From positions 1 through 64,000 of the forward strand of contig JAAYUK010000088.1 of assembly GCA_012517735.1 (NCBI GenBank): a stretch of DNA of 64,000 nucleotides. The letters run 5' to 3'. The notes beneath the pieces were generated by a model. It was given only the letters and a program-made list of their open reading frames with translations. It did not search any database and was not told where the DNA came from. The position numbers and the translations under genes are program-made. This document shows positions 25,903 through 35,080 of the stretch, in pieces. How positions within the stretch are numbered: position 1 is the stretch's first letter; each line of letters opens with the position of its first letter. This stretch comes from Nitrospiraceae bacterium (lineage in GTDB: Bacteria; Nitrospirota; Thermodesulfovibrionia; Thermodesulfovibrionales; Dissulfurispiraceae).

Positions 25903-26187
25903 CTAGTTCCAGATGATCTGCCGGCCTTTGCCAAAGGTGTAGGCGTAAATGTCTTCGTTTTCAAGGTCGGTGTCTTTCATTAATATATATGCCAAAAGCG
26001 CCCTGATCGTGTCCAGTTCCGATTCGTCGATATATTTATTGATCTCGAGCATATGGAGCTCTTCGCGAACGGTAGAGAAGTCGATATCGATGACCTCAAC
26101 CTTTTTCAGAGCCTCCTCCGAATCGTATCCCTTTTCGATCAGTTCCTTCGCCAGGTGTCGTAAAACATCAATAAGCCGCTGCGCCAC
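25903..26187 (-). CDS. Small protein in the dprA-topA interval (Smg-position gene, family uncertain)
   Basis: A 94-residue acidic, helical protein (MAQRLIDVLRHLAKELIEKGYDSEE..) located exactly where smg (DUF494) lies in gammaproteobacteria, between dprA and topA. Shared features with Smg are only general (helical, acidic, same neighbourhood), and it is shorter (94 versus ~157 residues). The C-terminus ENEDIYAYTFGKGRQIIWN looks well defined. Spacing of 15 bp either side suggests one transcript with dprA and topA. Real gene likely; no function assigned. Confidence 0.7.
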   Translation of the reverse strand: MAQRLIDVLRHLAKELIEKGYDSEEALKKVEVIDIDFSTVREELHMLEINKYIDESELDTIRALLAYILMKDTDLENEDIYAYTFGKGRQIIWN

Positions 26188-26201
26188 GTGCTGAAATCCT
26201 C

Positions 26202-27317
26202 CTAAACCAATGTGAATCGTTTGCCATCATGTTGCCGGATAACACCTTTTATCTCAAGAGAGAGGAGTACGGCGGAGAGGCGTGAAGGCGGCACCCCGGT
26301 CTCCCTCGCAATGAGGTCAACCTGTTTCGGGTCGTCGCCCAGGACAGTACATATTGCACCTTCTTCCGGGGTAATTTCAAGTTCCGGCCGTGATGCTCCC
26401 GAAAAAGAGGGTGCATTCCTGAGCATTCCGCGCAGTTTCGGGGCGAGCTCTTCCAGGATATCCTCGATCCGGCCGACCAGTTTGGCTCCCTTCTGAATGA
26501 GCTGATTGGTCCCCTTTGCATTGGCGGAACTGATGGGGCCGGGAATGGCGAATACTTCCTTGTTCTGGTCAAGGGCATAGTCGGCGGTAATAAGCGAGCC
26601 GCTGCCTTCCGCCGCCTCGACGATCAGGACTCCCAGCGCCATCCCGCTGATGATCCGGTTGCGGCGCGGAAAGTTCTCTTTCACCGGCGGGGTGCCGACC
26701 GGAAATTCAGTGATCAGGCAACCGCTGGCCGGAATATCGCTGAAGAGAGACCGGTTTTCGGAAGGATACGGGCGATCAATGCCGCAGCCGAGCACCGCGA
26801 TTGTGCGACCGCCGGCTGCGAGCGCCCCCCGATGGGCGGTGGTGTCGATTCCCCGGGCAAAGCCGCTGATGACCGTGATCCCTTTTTCCGCCAGTCCCCG
26901 TGCCATAAGATCGGCAGCTTTTCGCCCGTATTCGGTCATGCGGCGCGATCCGACAATCGCCACAGCATAACGGTCAGACTCTTCCAGCGTCCCCTTTTTA
27001 TACAGCACGAGCGGTGCATCGTCATAGGGGCGGAGCGATTCGGGATAGTCTGCATCGGAATAAAGGATGATGTCGGCGCGAAGCGTCTGGATAGCGGCCA
27101 GTTCCCGATCGATGCGCTCCCATGACCGGAAGCCGGTTATCTGGCGGGCTCGGGACTCACCGATACCGTCGACGCTGGTGATATCCCTGTGCGAAGCACG
27201 AAAGACCGCCTCAGGCGAGCCGAACGCAGCCAGCAGGCGCTTTGCCGTCGCCGGACCGATATCTTTCGCAAAGAGCAGCGCCAGCCAGTATTTCAGCTCG
27301 TCCTGAGGGTGCTGCAT
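26202..27317 (-). CDS. dprA: DNA-processing protein DprA (Smf)
   Basis: A 371-residue protein with an N-terminal HhH/SAM-like region (DIGPATAKRLLAAFGSPEAVF, DGIGESRARQI) and the Rossmann DprA core (YAVAIVGSRRMTEYGRKAA, VISGFARGIDTTAHRGALAAG, PSENRSLFSDIPASGCLITEFP, PRRNRIISGMALGVLIVEA). A C-terminal winged-helix segment follows (EGAICTVLGDDPKQVDLIARETG). It loads RecA on incoming single-stranded DNA in natural transformation, and is widely conserved. It lies 14 bp downstream of argG and upstream of the small ORF and topA. Confidence 0.95.
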   Translation of the reverse strand: MQHPQDELKYWLALLFAKDIGPATAKRLLAAFGSPEAVFRASHRDITSVDGIGESRARQITGFRSWERIDRELAAIQTLRADIILYSDADYPESLRPYDDAPLVLYKKGTLEESDRYAVAIVGSRRMTEYGRKAADLMARGLAEKGITVISGFARGIDTTAHRGALAAGGRTIAVLGCGIDRPYPSENRSLFSDIPASGCLITEFPVGTPPVKENFPRRNRIISGMALGVLIVEAAEGSGSLITADYALDQNKEVFAIPGPISSANAKGTNQLIQKGAKLVGRIEDILEELAPKLRGMLRNAPSFSGASRPELEITPEEGAICTVLGDDPKQVDLIARETGVPPSRLSAVLLSLEIKGVIRQHDGKRFTLV

Positions 27318-27331
27318 GAGAGCGCTCTGTT

Positions 27332-28525
27332 TCAGCTCCGGAGAATCTGCTGGACGCGGAGCCGGAGCGCGTTCAGCTTGATGAAGCCTTCCGCGTCAGC
27401 CTGGTTGTATATCTTTTCCGCCTCAAATGTTGCAAGTTCCGGATGGTACAGCGATTTGTCCGATTTTCTGCCGACGACCAGACAGTTGCCTTTATAGAGC
27501 TTCAGGCGCGCAATGCCGCTGACGTTCTTTTGCATCTCGTCGAACATCAGCTGGAGCATCTGCCGCTCTGGGGCAAACCAGAAGCCATAATAGACGAGTT
27601 CAGCATATTTCGGGATCAGGGTGTCGCGGAGGTGGAGCACTTCGCGATCAAGCGTCAATGATTCAACCGCCCGATGAGCAGTATGGAGTACGGTGCCGGC
27701 AGGGGTTTCATACACGCCGCGGGACTTCATGCCGACGAAGCGGTTTTCAACGAGATCGACCCGGCCGATGCCGTTTTCTCCGGCAATGGCGTTGAGCGTC
27801 TTGAAGAGTTCGAACGGTGACATCTTCACGCCGTCAATTGCAACCGGATTGCCGGCCTCATAGGTGATTTCGATGTAGCGCGGCTTGTCCGGGGCTTTCT
27901 CCGGCGGCACCATCATGGTGTACATGTCATCCGTCGGTTCAAGCCACGGGTCTTCGAGAATACCGCCTTCGTAGCTGATGTGCAGGACGTTGCGATCGGT
28001 GCTGTACGGCTTGTCCTTGGTGGCCTTGACCGGAATACCGTGTTTTTCCGCATACTCGATCAATGACTGGCGGGAGTTGAACTCCCACTCGCGCCATGGG
28101 CAGATCGCCTTGATGTCCGGCTTCAGGGCATAGTAGGTCATCTCGAAGCGGACCTGGTCGTTGCCTTTGCCGGTTGAGCCATGGGCAACGGCGTTTGCGC
28201 CTTCCTTGATCGCGATTTCGATCTGTTTTTTTGCAATCAGCGGCCGGGCAATCGAGGTGCCGAGCAGGTAGACTCCTTCATAGACAGCATTGGCCCGGAG
28301 CATGGGAAAGATGAAGTCGCGGACAAACTCCTCGCGCACATCCTCTACGTAAGCCTTTACTGCACCGGTATTCAGCGCTTTCTGATCAACACCTGACAGG
28401 TCTTCTTCCTGTCCCAGGTCGGCGCAGAAGGCAACAACTTCGGCATCATATTTTTCGATGAGCCATTTAATGGCAACCGACGTATCCAGCCCGCCGGAAT
28501 AGGCAAGTACAATCTTGTTTTTCAT
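27332..28525 (-). CDS. argG: Argininosuccinate synthase
   Basis: A 397-residue protein with the PP-loop [21 protein letters not shown] and the motifs [35 protein letters not shown] and [18 protein letters not shown]. It joins citrulline and aspartate in arginine synthesis. Start at 28525 has AGGAGG 7 nt upstream; a longer in-frame ATG at 28588 lies in the terminator/promoter region. First gene of a minus-strand unit running into dprA and topA. A TATACT -10 element lies ~60 nt upstream. Confidence 0.97.
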   Translation of the reverse strand: MKNKIVLAYSGGLDTSVAIKWLIEKYDAEVVAFCADLGQEEDLSGVDQKALNTGAVKAYVEDVREEFVRDFIFPMLRANAVYEGVYLLGTSIARPLIAKKQIEIAIKEGANAVAHGSTGKGNDQVRFEMTYYALKPDIKAICPWREWEFNSRQSLIEYAEKHGIPVKATKDKPYSTDRNVLHISYEGGILEDPWLEPTDDMYTMMVPPEKAPDKPRYIEITYEAGNPVAIDGVKMSPFELFKTLNAIAGENGIGRVDLVENRFVGMKSRGVYETPAGTVLHTAHRAVESLTLDREVLHLRDTLIPKYAELVYYGFWFAPERQMLQLMFDEMQKNVSGIARLKLYKGNCLVVGRKSDKSLYHPELATFEAEKIYNQADAEGFIKLNALRLRVQQILRS

Positions 28526-28582
28526 GGTACAACCTCCTGAGTAGTTCCTGAATACGTAATGGAAGTATAACTTTAGCAGAAA

Positions 28583-28613
28583 GGGCAACAGGTTGTGAAG
28601 CGACCTGTTGCCC
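28583..28613 (-). terminator. Rho-independent terminator after the tatA-sulfatase unit
   Basis: An 11-bp perfect stem GGGCAACAGGT/ACCTGTTGCCC with a 9-nt loop, followed on the minus strand by TTTCTGCT. It ends the tatA-LTA-synthase-like transcript just before the argG promoter region. Confidence 0.7.
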
Positions 28614-28619
28614 GGATGA

Positions 28620-30563
28620 TTACTGTTCCCAGAGATTCAGACGGTGATTGAAGAGATAGGCAGCAGACTGATAATAGGACACCGCCTCATCCACAACTTC
28701 CTGCCCCACAGTGCTGAAAAACGGTATGGGGCTCAGATCTGCCAGCTTGCGAATGCCAACCTGCTGTTTCAGATCAAGAATGACCAGCATACCGTCGTCG
28801 ATATAGCCGAGTTTCTGGTAGGTGCCAATAAAGGCTTCTCCCTCTTCCTGCAGATGAGCATGAAGAACATCCCGACCGAGGAATTTGGACACATATGAGA
28901 AATTCAGCAGACCGAGAATCGTCGGTGCGATGTCGATTTGGCTGACGACCTTGTCAAATGCACGCGGGGTGATATGCGCCGGCGAATACACAATCAAGGG
29001 GATATGATACCGGTCCGGCGGAAGGTCGATTTTTCCTGCGGAACTGGCGCAGTGATCGGCAACGATGACAAAAACGGTATCGGCAAACCACGGCTGTTTT
29101 TCAGCTTCGCTGATAAATTTGCCAATTGCATAGTCAGTGTACTTGACAGCTCCGGCCCGGCCGGTCTTTGAGGGAATATCAATGCGTCCTTCCGGATAGG
29201 TATACGGACGATGATTGGATGTCGTCATGATATGCGCAAAGAACGGTTTTCCTCCTGTGTAAACGGTGTTTATTTCAGAAATGGCTTTCGTAAAGAGATC
29301 CTCATCGCACACCCCCCAGACATTTTCGAAATGAATGTCTTTTGGGCTGATTGATGCGCGATCGACGGTTTTATAGCCGTTGTTGCCGAAGAAATAGTTC
29401 ATGTTGTCAAAAAAACCATATCCTCCGTAAAGAAAAAGGGATTCGTACCCCTTGTTTCGCATGAGACGACCCCAGGCAAACAGATTTTCATTGTCTGGCC
29501 GCTTGACGATTGATCGTCCGGGGGTCGGAGGAACAGACAGGGTCACCGCTTCGAGCCCTCGATCGGTTCTGGTCCCGGTTGCATATGCCTGTCGGAAAAG
29601 GAGAGAATGCCGCGCAATACGATCCAGATTCGGCGTGAGGTTTTCCTTGTTGCCGAAGGTTCCAAGAAATTCTGCGCTCAGGCTCTCAACCATGATGACA
29701 ACTATGTTGAGTTTTTTTTCAGGGCCGGTGTTTGTGATCTGCCTGCGAATGTCCTGAAAATTGTCCGAGAGAAAGCGTGCATTTTTTTCTTCGCCTAACT
29801 CATGTTTCAGACGGACAAGCGCATCAGCGTCAGGCATTGATCGATAGAACGTGTAATAATCGAGCGAGTTGTTCTTTAACGCTGCAAAGAAATTGTAAAT
29901 GCCGTTTGATGCGAGTTCGTTTGCATACGGATTCGGGGATATCCGGGTAAAGGATTGATCGACAAAGCAGAGCGAGAGAACGGGGAGCAGAAGAAAAGCG
30001 AACCCCTTGAAGACTCGGGTTTTGAGAGGTTCTTGCGCAGCAAGCGAAGCAGAGATCGTTTTTCTGAACGCAAGAACAATAACCGTGCATACCAGCCCGA
30101 TTGCAATCAGCAGTTCAGTCAGCGGATACGATTCCCGAATGTTCCGGATGACTTCTGTTGTATAGACAAGATAGTCAACTGCAATGAAATTGAAGCGGGT
30201 TCCGAATTCATCGAAGAAAATGTATTCGGCAAATGCATCGAATACCAGCAGGTAGAGTGTGACAAAGACCAGCAGGAAAAAAACCGGTTTGTGGAGTCGG
30301 CTCCGGTACCAGCGATTGGGGACTGCCATGAGATACAGGATGATCGGAATCGAAAAATATAAGGCTGTTATCAGATCATAGAGGAGTCCGATGCCGAAAA
30401 TGGTCAGCAGCGACACGATGCCTGCCGGTATCAGTGCGCGTGACTTTATCGTTAATGCAGTCCGGATCAATGTTGCAATTGCAAGAAACCCTGCGATAAA
30501 AAGCGTGAGCGGCCTGAAACGGCCGCCCATGGCTCGCTGAAGGGATTTTTTCAGATCAGGCAT
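28620..30563 (-). CDS. LTA-synthase/phosphoglycerol-transferase family membrane sulfatase
   Basis: A 647-residue protein: five N-terminal membrane segments, then a periplasmic alkaline-phosphatase-superfamily domain. [17 protein letters not shown] (first metal ligand), [20 protein letters not shown] with catalytic Thr, [20 protein letters not shown] and [10 protein letters not shown] (metal His/Asp) match LtaS/OpgB/MdoB enzymes. In Gram-negatives such enzymes transfer phosphoglycerol to periplasmic glucans or modify lipids. It overlaps tatA at TAATG, so it is expressed with it, and ends at the 28583 hairpin. The transferred group cannot be told from sequence. Confidence 0.85.
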   Translation of the reverse strand: MPDLKKSLQRAMGGRFRPLTLFIAGFLAIATLIRTALTIKSRALIPAGIVSLLTIFGIGLLYDLITALYFSIPIILYLMAVPNRWYRSRLHKPVFFLLVFVTLYLLVFDAFAEYIFFDEFGTRFNFIAVDYLVYTTEVIRNIRESYPLTELLIAIGLVCTVIVLAFRKTISASLAAQEPLKTRVFKGFAFLLLPVLSLCFVDQSFTRISPNPYANELASNGIYNFFAALKNNSLDYYTFYRSMPDADALVRLKHELGEEKNARFLSDNFQDIRRQITNTGPEKKLNIVVIMVESLSAEFLGTFGNKENLTPNLDRIARHSLLFRQAYATGTRTDRGLEAVTLSVPPTPGRSIVKRPDNENLFAWGRLMRNKGYESLFLYGGYGFFDNMNYFFGNNGYKTVDRASISPKDIHFENVWGVCDEDLFTKAISEINTVYTGGKPFFAHIMTTSNHRPYTYPEGRIDIPSKTGRAGAVKYTDYAIGKFISEAEKQPWFADTVFVIVADHCASSAGKIDLPPDRYHIPLIVYSPAHITPRAFDKVVSQIDIAPTILGLLNFSYVSKFLGRDVLHAHLQEEGEAFIGTYQKLGYIDDGMLVILDLKQQVGIRKLADLSPIPFFSTVGQEVVDEAVSYYQSAAYLFNHRLNLWEQ

Positions 30564-30742
30564 TATTTCTCGCCTTTCTGGTTGGTTGTGACATTGTTCT
30601 TCGGTTCTTCTGCAATACCCTTTTTGAAACCCTGAATGGCTTCACCGAGACTTTTGCCAAGAGACGGGAGCTTGCTCGGTCCGAACACGATCAGAGCAAT
30701 AACCAGAATAACAACAAGTTCAGGCATTCCCAGTCCAAACAT
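30563..30742 (-). CDS. tatA: Twin-arginine translocase TatA/TatE-family protein
   Basis: A 59-residue protein: short N-terminal transmembrane helix FGLGMPELVVILVIALIVFG, then PSKLPSLGKSLGEAIQGFKKG amphipathic helix and a charged tail. This is the classic TatA layout (FG..P hinge). It forms the pore of the Tat pathway. The ATG at 30742 is preceded by AAGGAG; the longer in-frame extension upstream is non-protein-like. No tatC is in the window. Confidence 0.92.
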   Translation of the reverse strand: MFGLGMPELVVILVIALIVFGPSKLPSLGKSLGEAIQGFKKGIAEEPKNNVTTNQKGEK

Positions 30743-30815
30743 GATATTCTCCTTTTGCATGCAGGCGGATGGATATTCTCCCAATGGTTTCCCAGAGGGG
30801 CTGTGCGCGGAGCGA

Positions 30816-31100
30816 TCAGGAAAATGCAGGGGGGGCGCGAAGCGATGACGCAGCGAAAGAAAACGAATGGATATGCTGAGATGATTCAATCGGTTTGCAA
30901 TTGCTTGCATGTACCGTCGCATTGATCCCATGAAATGAAACTGGTGCGTATATGACCGGCGGATCTACTGAGTCGTTCAGATTGTCGTCGTAGCAAACAT
31001 AGAGCAGGCTGACAAGGCAAAACATGCAGATCATGAGACTGCACAATGATTTCCTGTGGCGAGTACGCACGGATAACAGGGTGCTTCCTGAATACTCCAT
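30816..31100 (-). CDS. Possible small membrane protein (doubtful)
   Basis: A 94-residue frame with a basic N-terminus and one hydrophobic segment (SLCSLMICMFCLVSLLYVCYD) followed by NDSVDPPVIYAPVSFHG. The composition is plausible for a small secreted or membrane protein, but the C-terminal third is low-complexity, no ribosome site is convincing and no family is recognised. It may be non-coding. Confidence 0.3.
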   Translation of the reverse strand: MEYSGSTLLSVRTRHRKSLCSLMICMFCLVSLLYVCYDDNLNDSVDPPVIYAPVSFHGINATVHASNCKPIESSQHIHSFSFAASSLRAPPAFS

Positions 31101-31194
31101 AATACGCCGATGTTATTGTTAATGGAGCTGTTTTGTCAAATCAAGTGTTGATAACTTGGTGTATTGATGGAGTTGGAAATAGAGGGAATGTTAC

Positions 31195-31224
31195 TTGACC
31201 GTCAGACTGGTCGTTCGCTAAAGT
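31195..31224 (+). promoter_or_regulatory. Candidate panC promoter
   Basis: TTGACC at 31195-31200 and TAAAGT at 31219-31224 with an 18-bp spacer. The predicted start of transcription is within a base or two of the panC ATG at 31232. Confidence 0.35.
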
Positions 31225-31231
31225 ACTCAAT

Positions 31232-32092
31232 ATGGAAATTATTCGTATTCCCCGTATTGTCCGTGAAACCTCCCGCATCCACAGAAGCAGGGGCCGGTCG
31301 GTCGGCTTTGTGCCGACCATGGGAGCGCTGCATGAAGGCCACCTGAGTCTTGTCCGCCGGGCCAAAGCCGAGAACGATGTGGTGGTGGTCAGCGTTTTCG
31401 TCAATCCGAGCCAGTTCGGACCGAATGAGGATTTTGAACACTATCCGCGCACTGTCGAAAACGACCTTGCGCTGCTGGAACATGTTGGGGTGGATACGGC
31501 GTTTTTGCCGCCGGTTGAGGCGATGTATCCTGAAGGATTTCAGACGGTTATTTCGGTTGGTGCGCTTGCCGGCCGGCTCTGTGGGGCATTTCGCGTTGGC
31601 CACTTTAACGGTGTGCTGACGGTTGTCAACAAGTTGTTCAACATTGTGCAGCCGACCCGGGCATATTTCGGCCAGAAGGACTTTCAGCAGACTGTCGTGA
31701 TCCGGCGCATGGTTGAAGACCTGAATATGGATATCGAAATTATTGTCTGTCCGACGGTGCGCGAGGAGGATGGACTTGCGATGAGTTCACGGAACGCCTA
31801 TCTGGGTGAAGACGAACGCAGGGCGGCTCCTGTTTTGTACCGCACCTTGACCCGTGCTGCTGAAATGATCCGCGGGGGCGATACGACACCGGAGGCTGTC
31901 GTCCGGGTCATGCACGAGATGCTCAGGAGTGAACCGCTCGTGACCGAAGTGCAGTATGCGGGAGTCTATGATCCGGGAACCCTTGATTCGCTTGTGGAAT
32001 TCCGGAGGACAACCCTTCTGGCGATTGCGCTCCTGCTGGGCAAAACACGCCTTATCGACAACATGGTGGTTGAGCGTGTGGCGAAAAACTGA
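31232..32092 (+). CDS. panC: Pantothenate synthetase
   Basis: A 286-residue protein with the HIGH-like motif FVPTMGALHEGHLSLVRRA, FVNPSQFGPNEDFEHYPRT, and KMSKS-like VREEDGLAMSSRNAYL. It condenses pantoate and beta-alanine. The length is normal. No Shine-Dalgarno lies before the ATG at 31232, and the nearest promoter predicts a leaderless mRNA. A DUF3124 gene follows 24 bp after it. Confidence 0.97.
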   Translation: MEIIRIPRIVRETSRIHRSRGRSVGFVPTMGALHEGHLSLVRRAKAENDVVVVSVFVNPSQFGPNEDFEHYPRTVENDLALLEHVGVDTAFLPPVEAMYPEGFQTVISVGALAGRLCGAFRVGHFNGVLTVVNKLFNIVQPTRAYFGQKDFQQTVVIRRMVEDLNMDIEIIVCPTVREEDGLAMSSRNAYLGEDERRAAPVLYRTLTRAAEMIRGGDTTPEAVVRVMHEMLRSEPLVTEVQYAGVYDPGTLDSLVEFRRTTLLAIALLLGKTRLIDNMVVERVAKN

Positions 32093-32116
32093 TGCGGCAT
32101 CTGAATGGAGGAGGTC

Positions 32117-32617
32117 ATGAACAAAACACAGCAGATCGGCCATATTTGTCGTTCTTTGCTGGCAGCTCTTGTCCTGGTGGCCGGGACATGCTCGGTCAGT
32201 GTCGCCGCTTCTGATTATGTGCTGTCCAAAGGGCAGACCTTATATGTATCTGTGTATTCCAATATCTACAGTTCTCCCAAGAAGATTCCTTTCAATCTTG
32301 CAGCCATCCTGAGTATTCGCAATACCGATATTCATAATCCGGTGCAGATTATTTCTGCCGATTATTATGATACCAAGGGAAGGCTGATCCGGAAGTATTA
32401 CACGAGACCGGTAACGCTTGCTCCGTTGGAGTCCACCTATATTTATGTTCCTGAAGAGGATGTCGTCGGCGGCATAGGTGCGAACTTTATTGTGAAATGG
32501 TCTGCTGCCAAGGAAATCAATGTTCCGATTATTGAATGCGTCATGATCGGGATGAAAGGCGGGCAGGGCATTTCATTTGTAAGTCCGGGGCAGGTGATCA
32601 AGGAAAACACCCGCTGA
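32117..32617 (+). CDS. Secreted DUF3124-family protein
   Basis: A 166-residue protein with a signal peptide (LLAALVLVAGTCSVSVAA-S) and the DUF3124 pattern: KGQTLYVSVYSNIYSS, LAAILSIRNTDIHNPVQI, YYDTKGRLIRKYYTRPVTLAPLES, GGIGANFIVKWSA and PIIECVMIG. Function is unknown; members are periplasmic. The start at 32117 is chosen because GGAGGAGG precedes it, whereas an ATG at 32105 has none. It is convergent with glgC. Confidence 0.88.
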   Translation: MNKTQQIGHICRSLLAALVLVAGTCSVSVAASDYVLSKGQTLYVSVYSNIYSSPKKIPFNLAAILSIRNTDIHNPVQIISADYYDTKGRLIRKYYTRPVTLAPLESTYIYVPEEDVVGGIGANFIVKWSAAKEINVPIIECVMIGMKGGQGISFVSPGQVIKENTR

Positions 32618-32620
32618 CGG

Positions 32621-32638
32621 AAGACGGTTACCCGTCTT
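32621..32638. terminator. Hairpin between convergent DUF3124 gene and glgC
   Basis: AAGACGG/CCGTCTT stem with a TTAC loop. There is no T-tract, so termination activity is uncertain, but the location between converging genes suits a two-way terminator. Confidence 0.4.
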
Positions 32639-33890
32639 ACGACAGTGATGAGATAACCGCCTTCGGGACGACGACGATGCCTCCCGGACTGACATGAAAG
32701 CGCTTTTTGTCTTCTTTTCTGTCGTATCCTATCACGGTTCCTGACGGTATATAGACATTCTTGTCGATTATCGCCCGGCGTATTTTGCAGTGGCGGCCGA
32801 TCTCGACATTTTCCATGAGGATGGACTCCATCACCGTTGCCCAGCTGTTGATTCTGACATTCGGCGAGAGCACCGAGTTCTGTACCCGTCCGCCGCTGAT
32901 GATGCATCCGTCGGTGACAATGGAATCGAGCGCCTGCCCGAGTCTCCCGCCTTCGTACTCCTGCGCAAAGACGAACTTGGCGGGCGGGTACTGGCGCAGA
33001 TGGGTTCTGATCGGCCAGTCGTTGTCATAGAGGTTGAGCTGGGGGTCGACCGAGACCAGGTCCATGTTTGCTTCCCAGTACGCATCGAGCGTACCTACGT
33101 CGCGCCAGTATTTGGCGGTTTTCTTGTTTTCGTCCCGGAAATTATAGGCGAATACTTTCCCGGTCTTGATCAGATCAGGAATGATGTTCTTCCCGAAATC
33201 GTGGCTGGATGTGCTGCCTGCGTCCTTTTTGAGCGCGGATACGATATCATCGGTATTGAAAAGATAGATACCCATTGACGCCAGGCATTCATTTGTGCGG
33301 CCGGGGATGGTCTTCGGCGCTGCGGGTTTCTCTTCAAATCCGATAATGCGGTTTTCCTCATCGACCTGCATGACGCCGAATGCACGGGCATCTTTTTTGG
33401 TGACTTCGATAGCCGCAATTGTGGCAAGAGCATTGTTATGTATGTGAAAATCGAGCATCTCGGAGTAATCCATTTTATAGATATGGTCTCCGGAGAGCAC
33501 CAGAAGGTAGGGCAGGCCGATCTTTTCGATAAAGAATATGTTCTGATAGACCGCATCCGCGGTGCCCTCATACCATCGTTCACCGACCTGCTGCTGCGCA
33601 GGAATGGTGTAAATGAATTCGCCCAGGTCCGGTGATACGAGTCTTGACCAGCCGAGTTGTATGTGGCGATCGAGCGAGAGGGACTTGTATTGGGTCATGA
33701 CCGCGATTTTCATGATATTCGCATTGATACAGTTGCTGAGGGTGAAATCGATGATGCGGTACTTGCCCCCGAAGGGTACCGCCGGTTTGGCACGGGGAAT
33801 GGTCAGGGGAGAGAGACGCTCTCCTTTGCCTCCCGCAAGGACTACTGCCAGAACATTGCGCGTCCGTGACGAAAGTTTCGCTTTGGGCAT
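32637..33890 (-). CDS. glgC: Glucose-1-phosphate adenylyltransferase
   Basis: A 417-residue protein with LAVVLAGGKGERLSPLTIPRAKP (nucleotide binding), FGGKYRIIDFTLSNCINA, YEGTADAVYQN, LVLSGDHIYKMDYSEML and GFEEKP. It makes ADP-glucose for glycogen. Together with the GH57 enzyme at 60756 it points to alpha-glucan storage. The C-terminal left-handed beta-helix region (IGRHCKIRRAIIDKNVYIPSGT) is intact. It diverges from fabG with a 139-bp spacer. Confidence 0.97.
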   Translation of the reverse strand: MPKAKLSSRTRNVLAVVLAGGKGERLSPLTIPRAKPAVPFGGKYRIIDFTLSNCINANIMKIAVMTQYKSLSLDRHIQLGWSRLVSPDLGEFIYTIPAQQQVGERWYEGTADAVYQNIFFIEKIGLPYLLVLSGDHIYKMDYSEMLDFHIHNNALATIAAIEVTKKDARAFGVMQVDEENRIIGFEEKPAAPKTIPGRTNECLASMGIYLFNTDDIVSALKKDAGSTSSHDFGKNIIPDLIKTGKVFAYNFRDENKKTAKYWRDVGTLDAYWEANMDLVSVDPQLNLYDNDWPIRTHLRQYPPAKFVFAQEYEGGRLGQALDSIVTDGCIISGGRVQNSVLSPNVRINSWATVMESILMENVEIGRHCKIRRAIIDKNVYIPSGTVIGYDRKEDKKRFHVSPGGIVVVPKAVISSLS

Positions 33891-34029
33891 ACCCTCACTA
33901 TATCAGGGAACAGGTTGTCTGTCAACGAAACGGGATGGATGTTCGAAGGGGTTATTTCGGGTGCTCCGGGTGGAAAATTCGCAAAATGCTCTGCTAATAT
34001 AACTTTCGACTTTTTGGAAGGGGGGTTTC

Positions 34030-34764
34030 ATGAAAGGACAGACGGCGTTGGTTACAGGCGCGGGCCGCGGAATCGGGAAATCGATTGCCGAGGCGCTGGC
34101 GCGGCGTGGAGCGAACATTGTGGTGGCGGATGTGAACCTCGACATTGCAAAAGAGGTGGCTGCTGATCTTGAGAAGCTTGGTGTCAGGACATGTGCCCTG
34201 AACGTCGACGTGTCGAATGCGGCTGGGGTGGCAGCCATGTTCGAGGAAGCGGTCAAGGTATTCGGCAGGATTGAGATTGTGGTAAACAATGCGGGCATTA
34301 CCCGTGACGGTCTGCTGATGCGCATGAAAGAAGAGGACTGGGATGCGGTTTTGAATATCAATCTCAAAGGGGCGTTCCTCTGCACGCAGCAGGCGATAAA
34401 GGTTATGGCGAAGCAGCGGTACGGACGTATCGTCAATATTGCGTCAGTTGTCGGATGCATGGGCAATGCGGGTCAGGCAAACTACAGTGCGTCGAAGGCG
34501 GGTCTGATCGGTCTGACAAAAACGACCGCCAAGGAATATGCCAGCCGCGGTATTACCGTCAACGCTGTTGCGCCGGGTTTCATCAAGACAGCCATGACGG
34601 ATGCCTTGCCTGACAATGTCAAGGAAGAGATGATCAAGGCGATCCCGCTCAACGCCTTCGGGACTGCGGAAGATGTCGCCAATGCCGTTGTGTTTCTTGC
34701 TGCGCCGGAGACGGGGTACATTACCGGACAGGTGATCCATGTCAACGGCGGCATGTATATGTAA
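34030..34764 (+). CDS. fabG: 3-oxoacyl-[acyl-carrier-protein] reductase
   Basis: A 244-residue short-chain dehydrogenase: ALVTGAGRGIGKSIAEALARRGA, VNNAGITRDGLL, and catalytic Ser/Tyr/Lys in IASVVG..NYSASKAGLIG. C-terminal GQVIHVNGGMYM is typical of FabG. It reduces beta-ketoacyl-ACP in the fatty-acid elongation cycle. Start ATG has GGAAGGGGGG upstream. First of a fabG-acpP-fabF-rnc unit, the common bacterial order. Confidence 0.96.
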   Translation: MKGQTALVTGAGRGIGKSIAEALARRGANIVVADVNLDIAKEVAADLEKLGVRTCALNVDVSNAAGVAAMFEEAVKVFGRIEIVVNNAGITRDGLLMRMKEEDWDAVLNINLKGAFLCTQQAIKVMAKQRYGRIVNIASVVGCMGNAGQANYSASKAGLIGLTKTTAKEYASRGITVNAVAPGFIKTAMTDALPDNVKEEMIKAIPLNAFGTAEDVANAVVFLAAPETGYITGQVIHVNGGMYM

Positions 34765-34852
34765 AATAGTAGAAAAAAAGCAGCATATCTGCGTACAATA
34801 GTATCTTCGCGCCCCGTTCGGGAGCGTGGACAATTACGAGGAGGTTTCAGAA

Positions 34853-35080
34853 ATGGTTGAAGAAAAAGTAAAAGAGATTATCGCAAAGCAGCTCGGCGTG
34901 GATCCGTCTGCAGTGACCCCCGAGGCGTCGTTTGTTGAGGATCTCGGCGCTGATTCGCTTGATACGGTCGAGCTTGTTATGGCATTTGAGGAGGCATTCA
35001 ACATCGAGATTCCTGATGAGGATGCCGAGAAGATCACGAAAGTCAAAGACGCTGTAGATTATATTGCAAAGAAAGTCTGA
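34853..35080 (+). CDS. acpP: Acyl carrier protein (housekeeping)
   Basis: A 75-residue [23 protein letters not shown], phosphopantetheine Ser in [18 protein letters not shown], helix [15 protein letters not shown]. The in-frame upstream ATG (34826) lacks a good site; AGGAGG precedes 34853. It carries acyl intermediates for fatty-acid synthesis. Its TGA overlaps the fabF ATG by one base. Confidence 0.97.
   Translation: MVEEKVKEIIAKQLGVDPSAVTPEASFVEDLGADSLDTVELVMAFEEAFNIEIPDEDAEKITKVKDAVDYIAKKV

Larger units (their letters stand above)
30743..31231. other. Intergenic stretch between tatA and panC
   Basis: A 489-bp divergent spacer. It holds a doubtful minus-strand ORF at 30816-31100 and a candidate panC promoter at 31195-31224. 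No RNA gene or repeat is evident. Confidence 0.5.
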
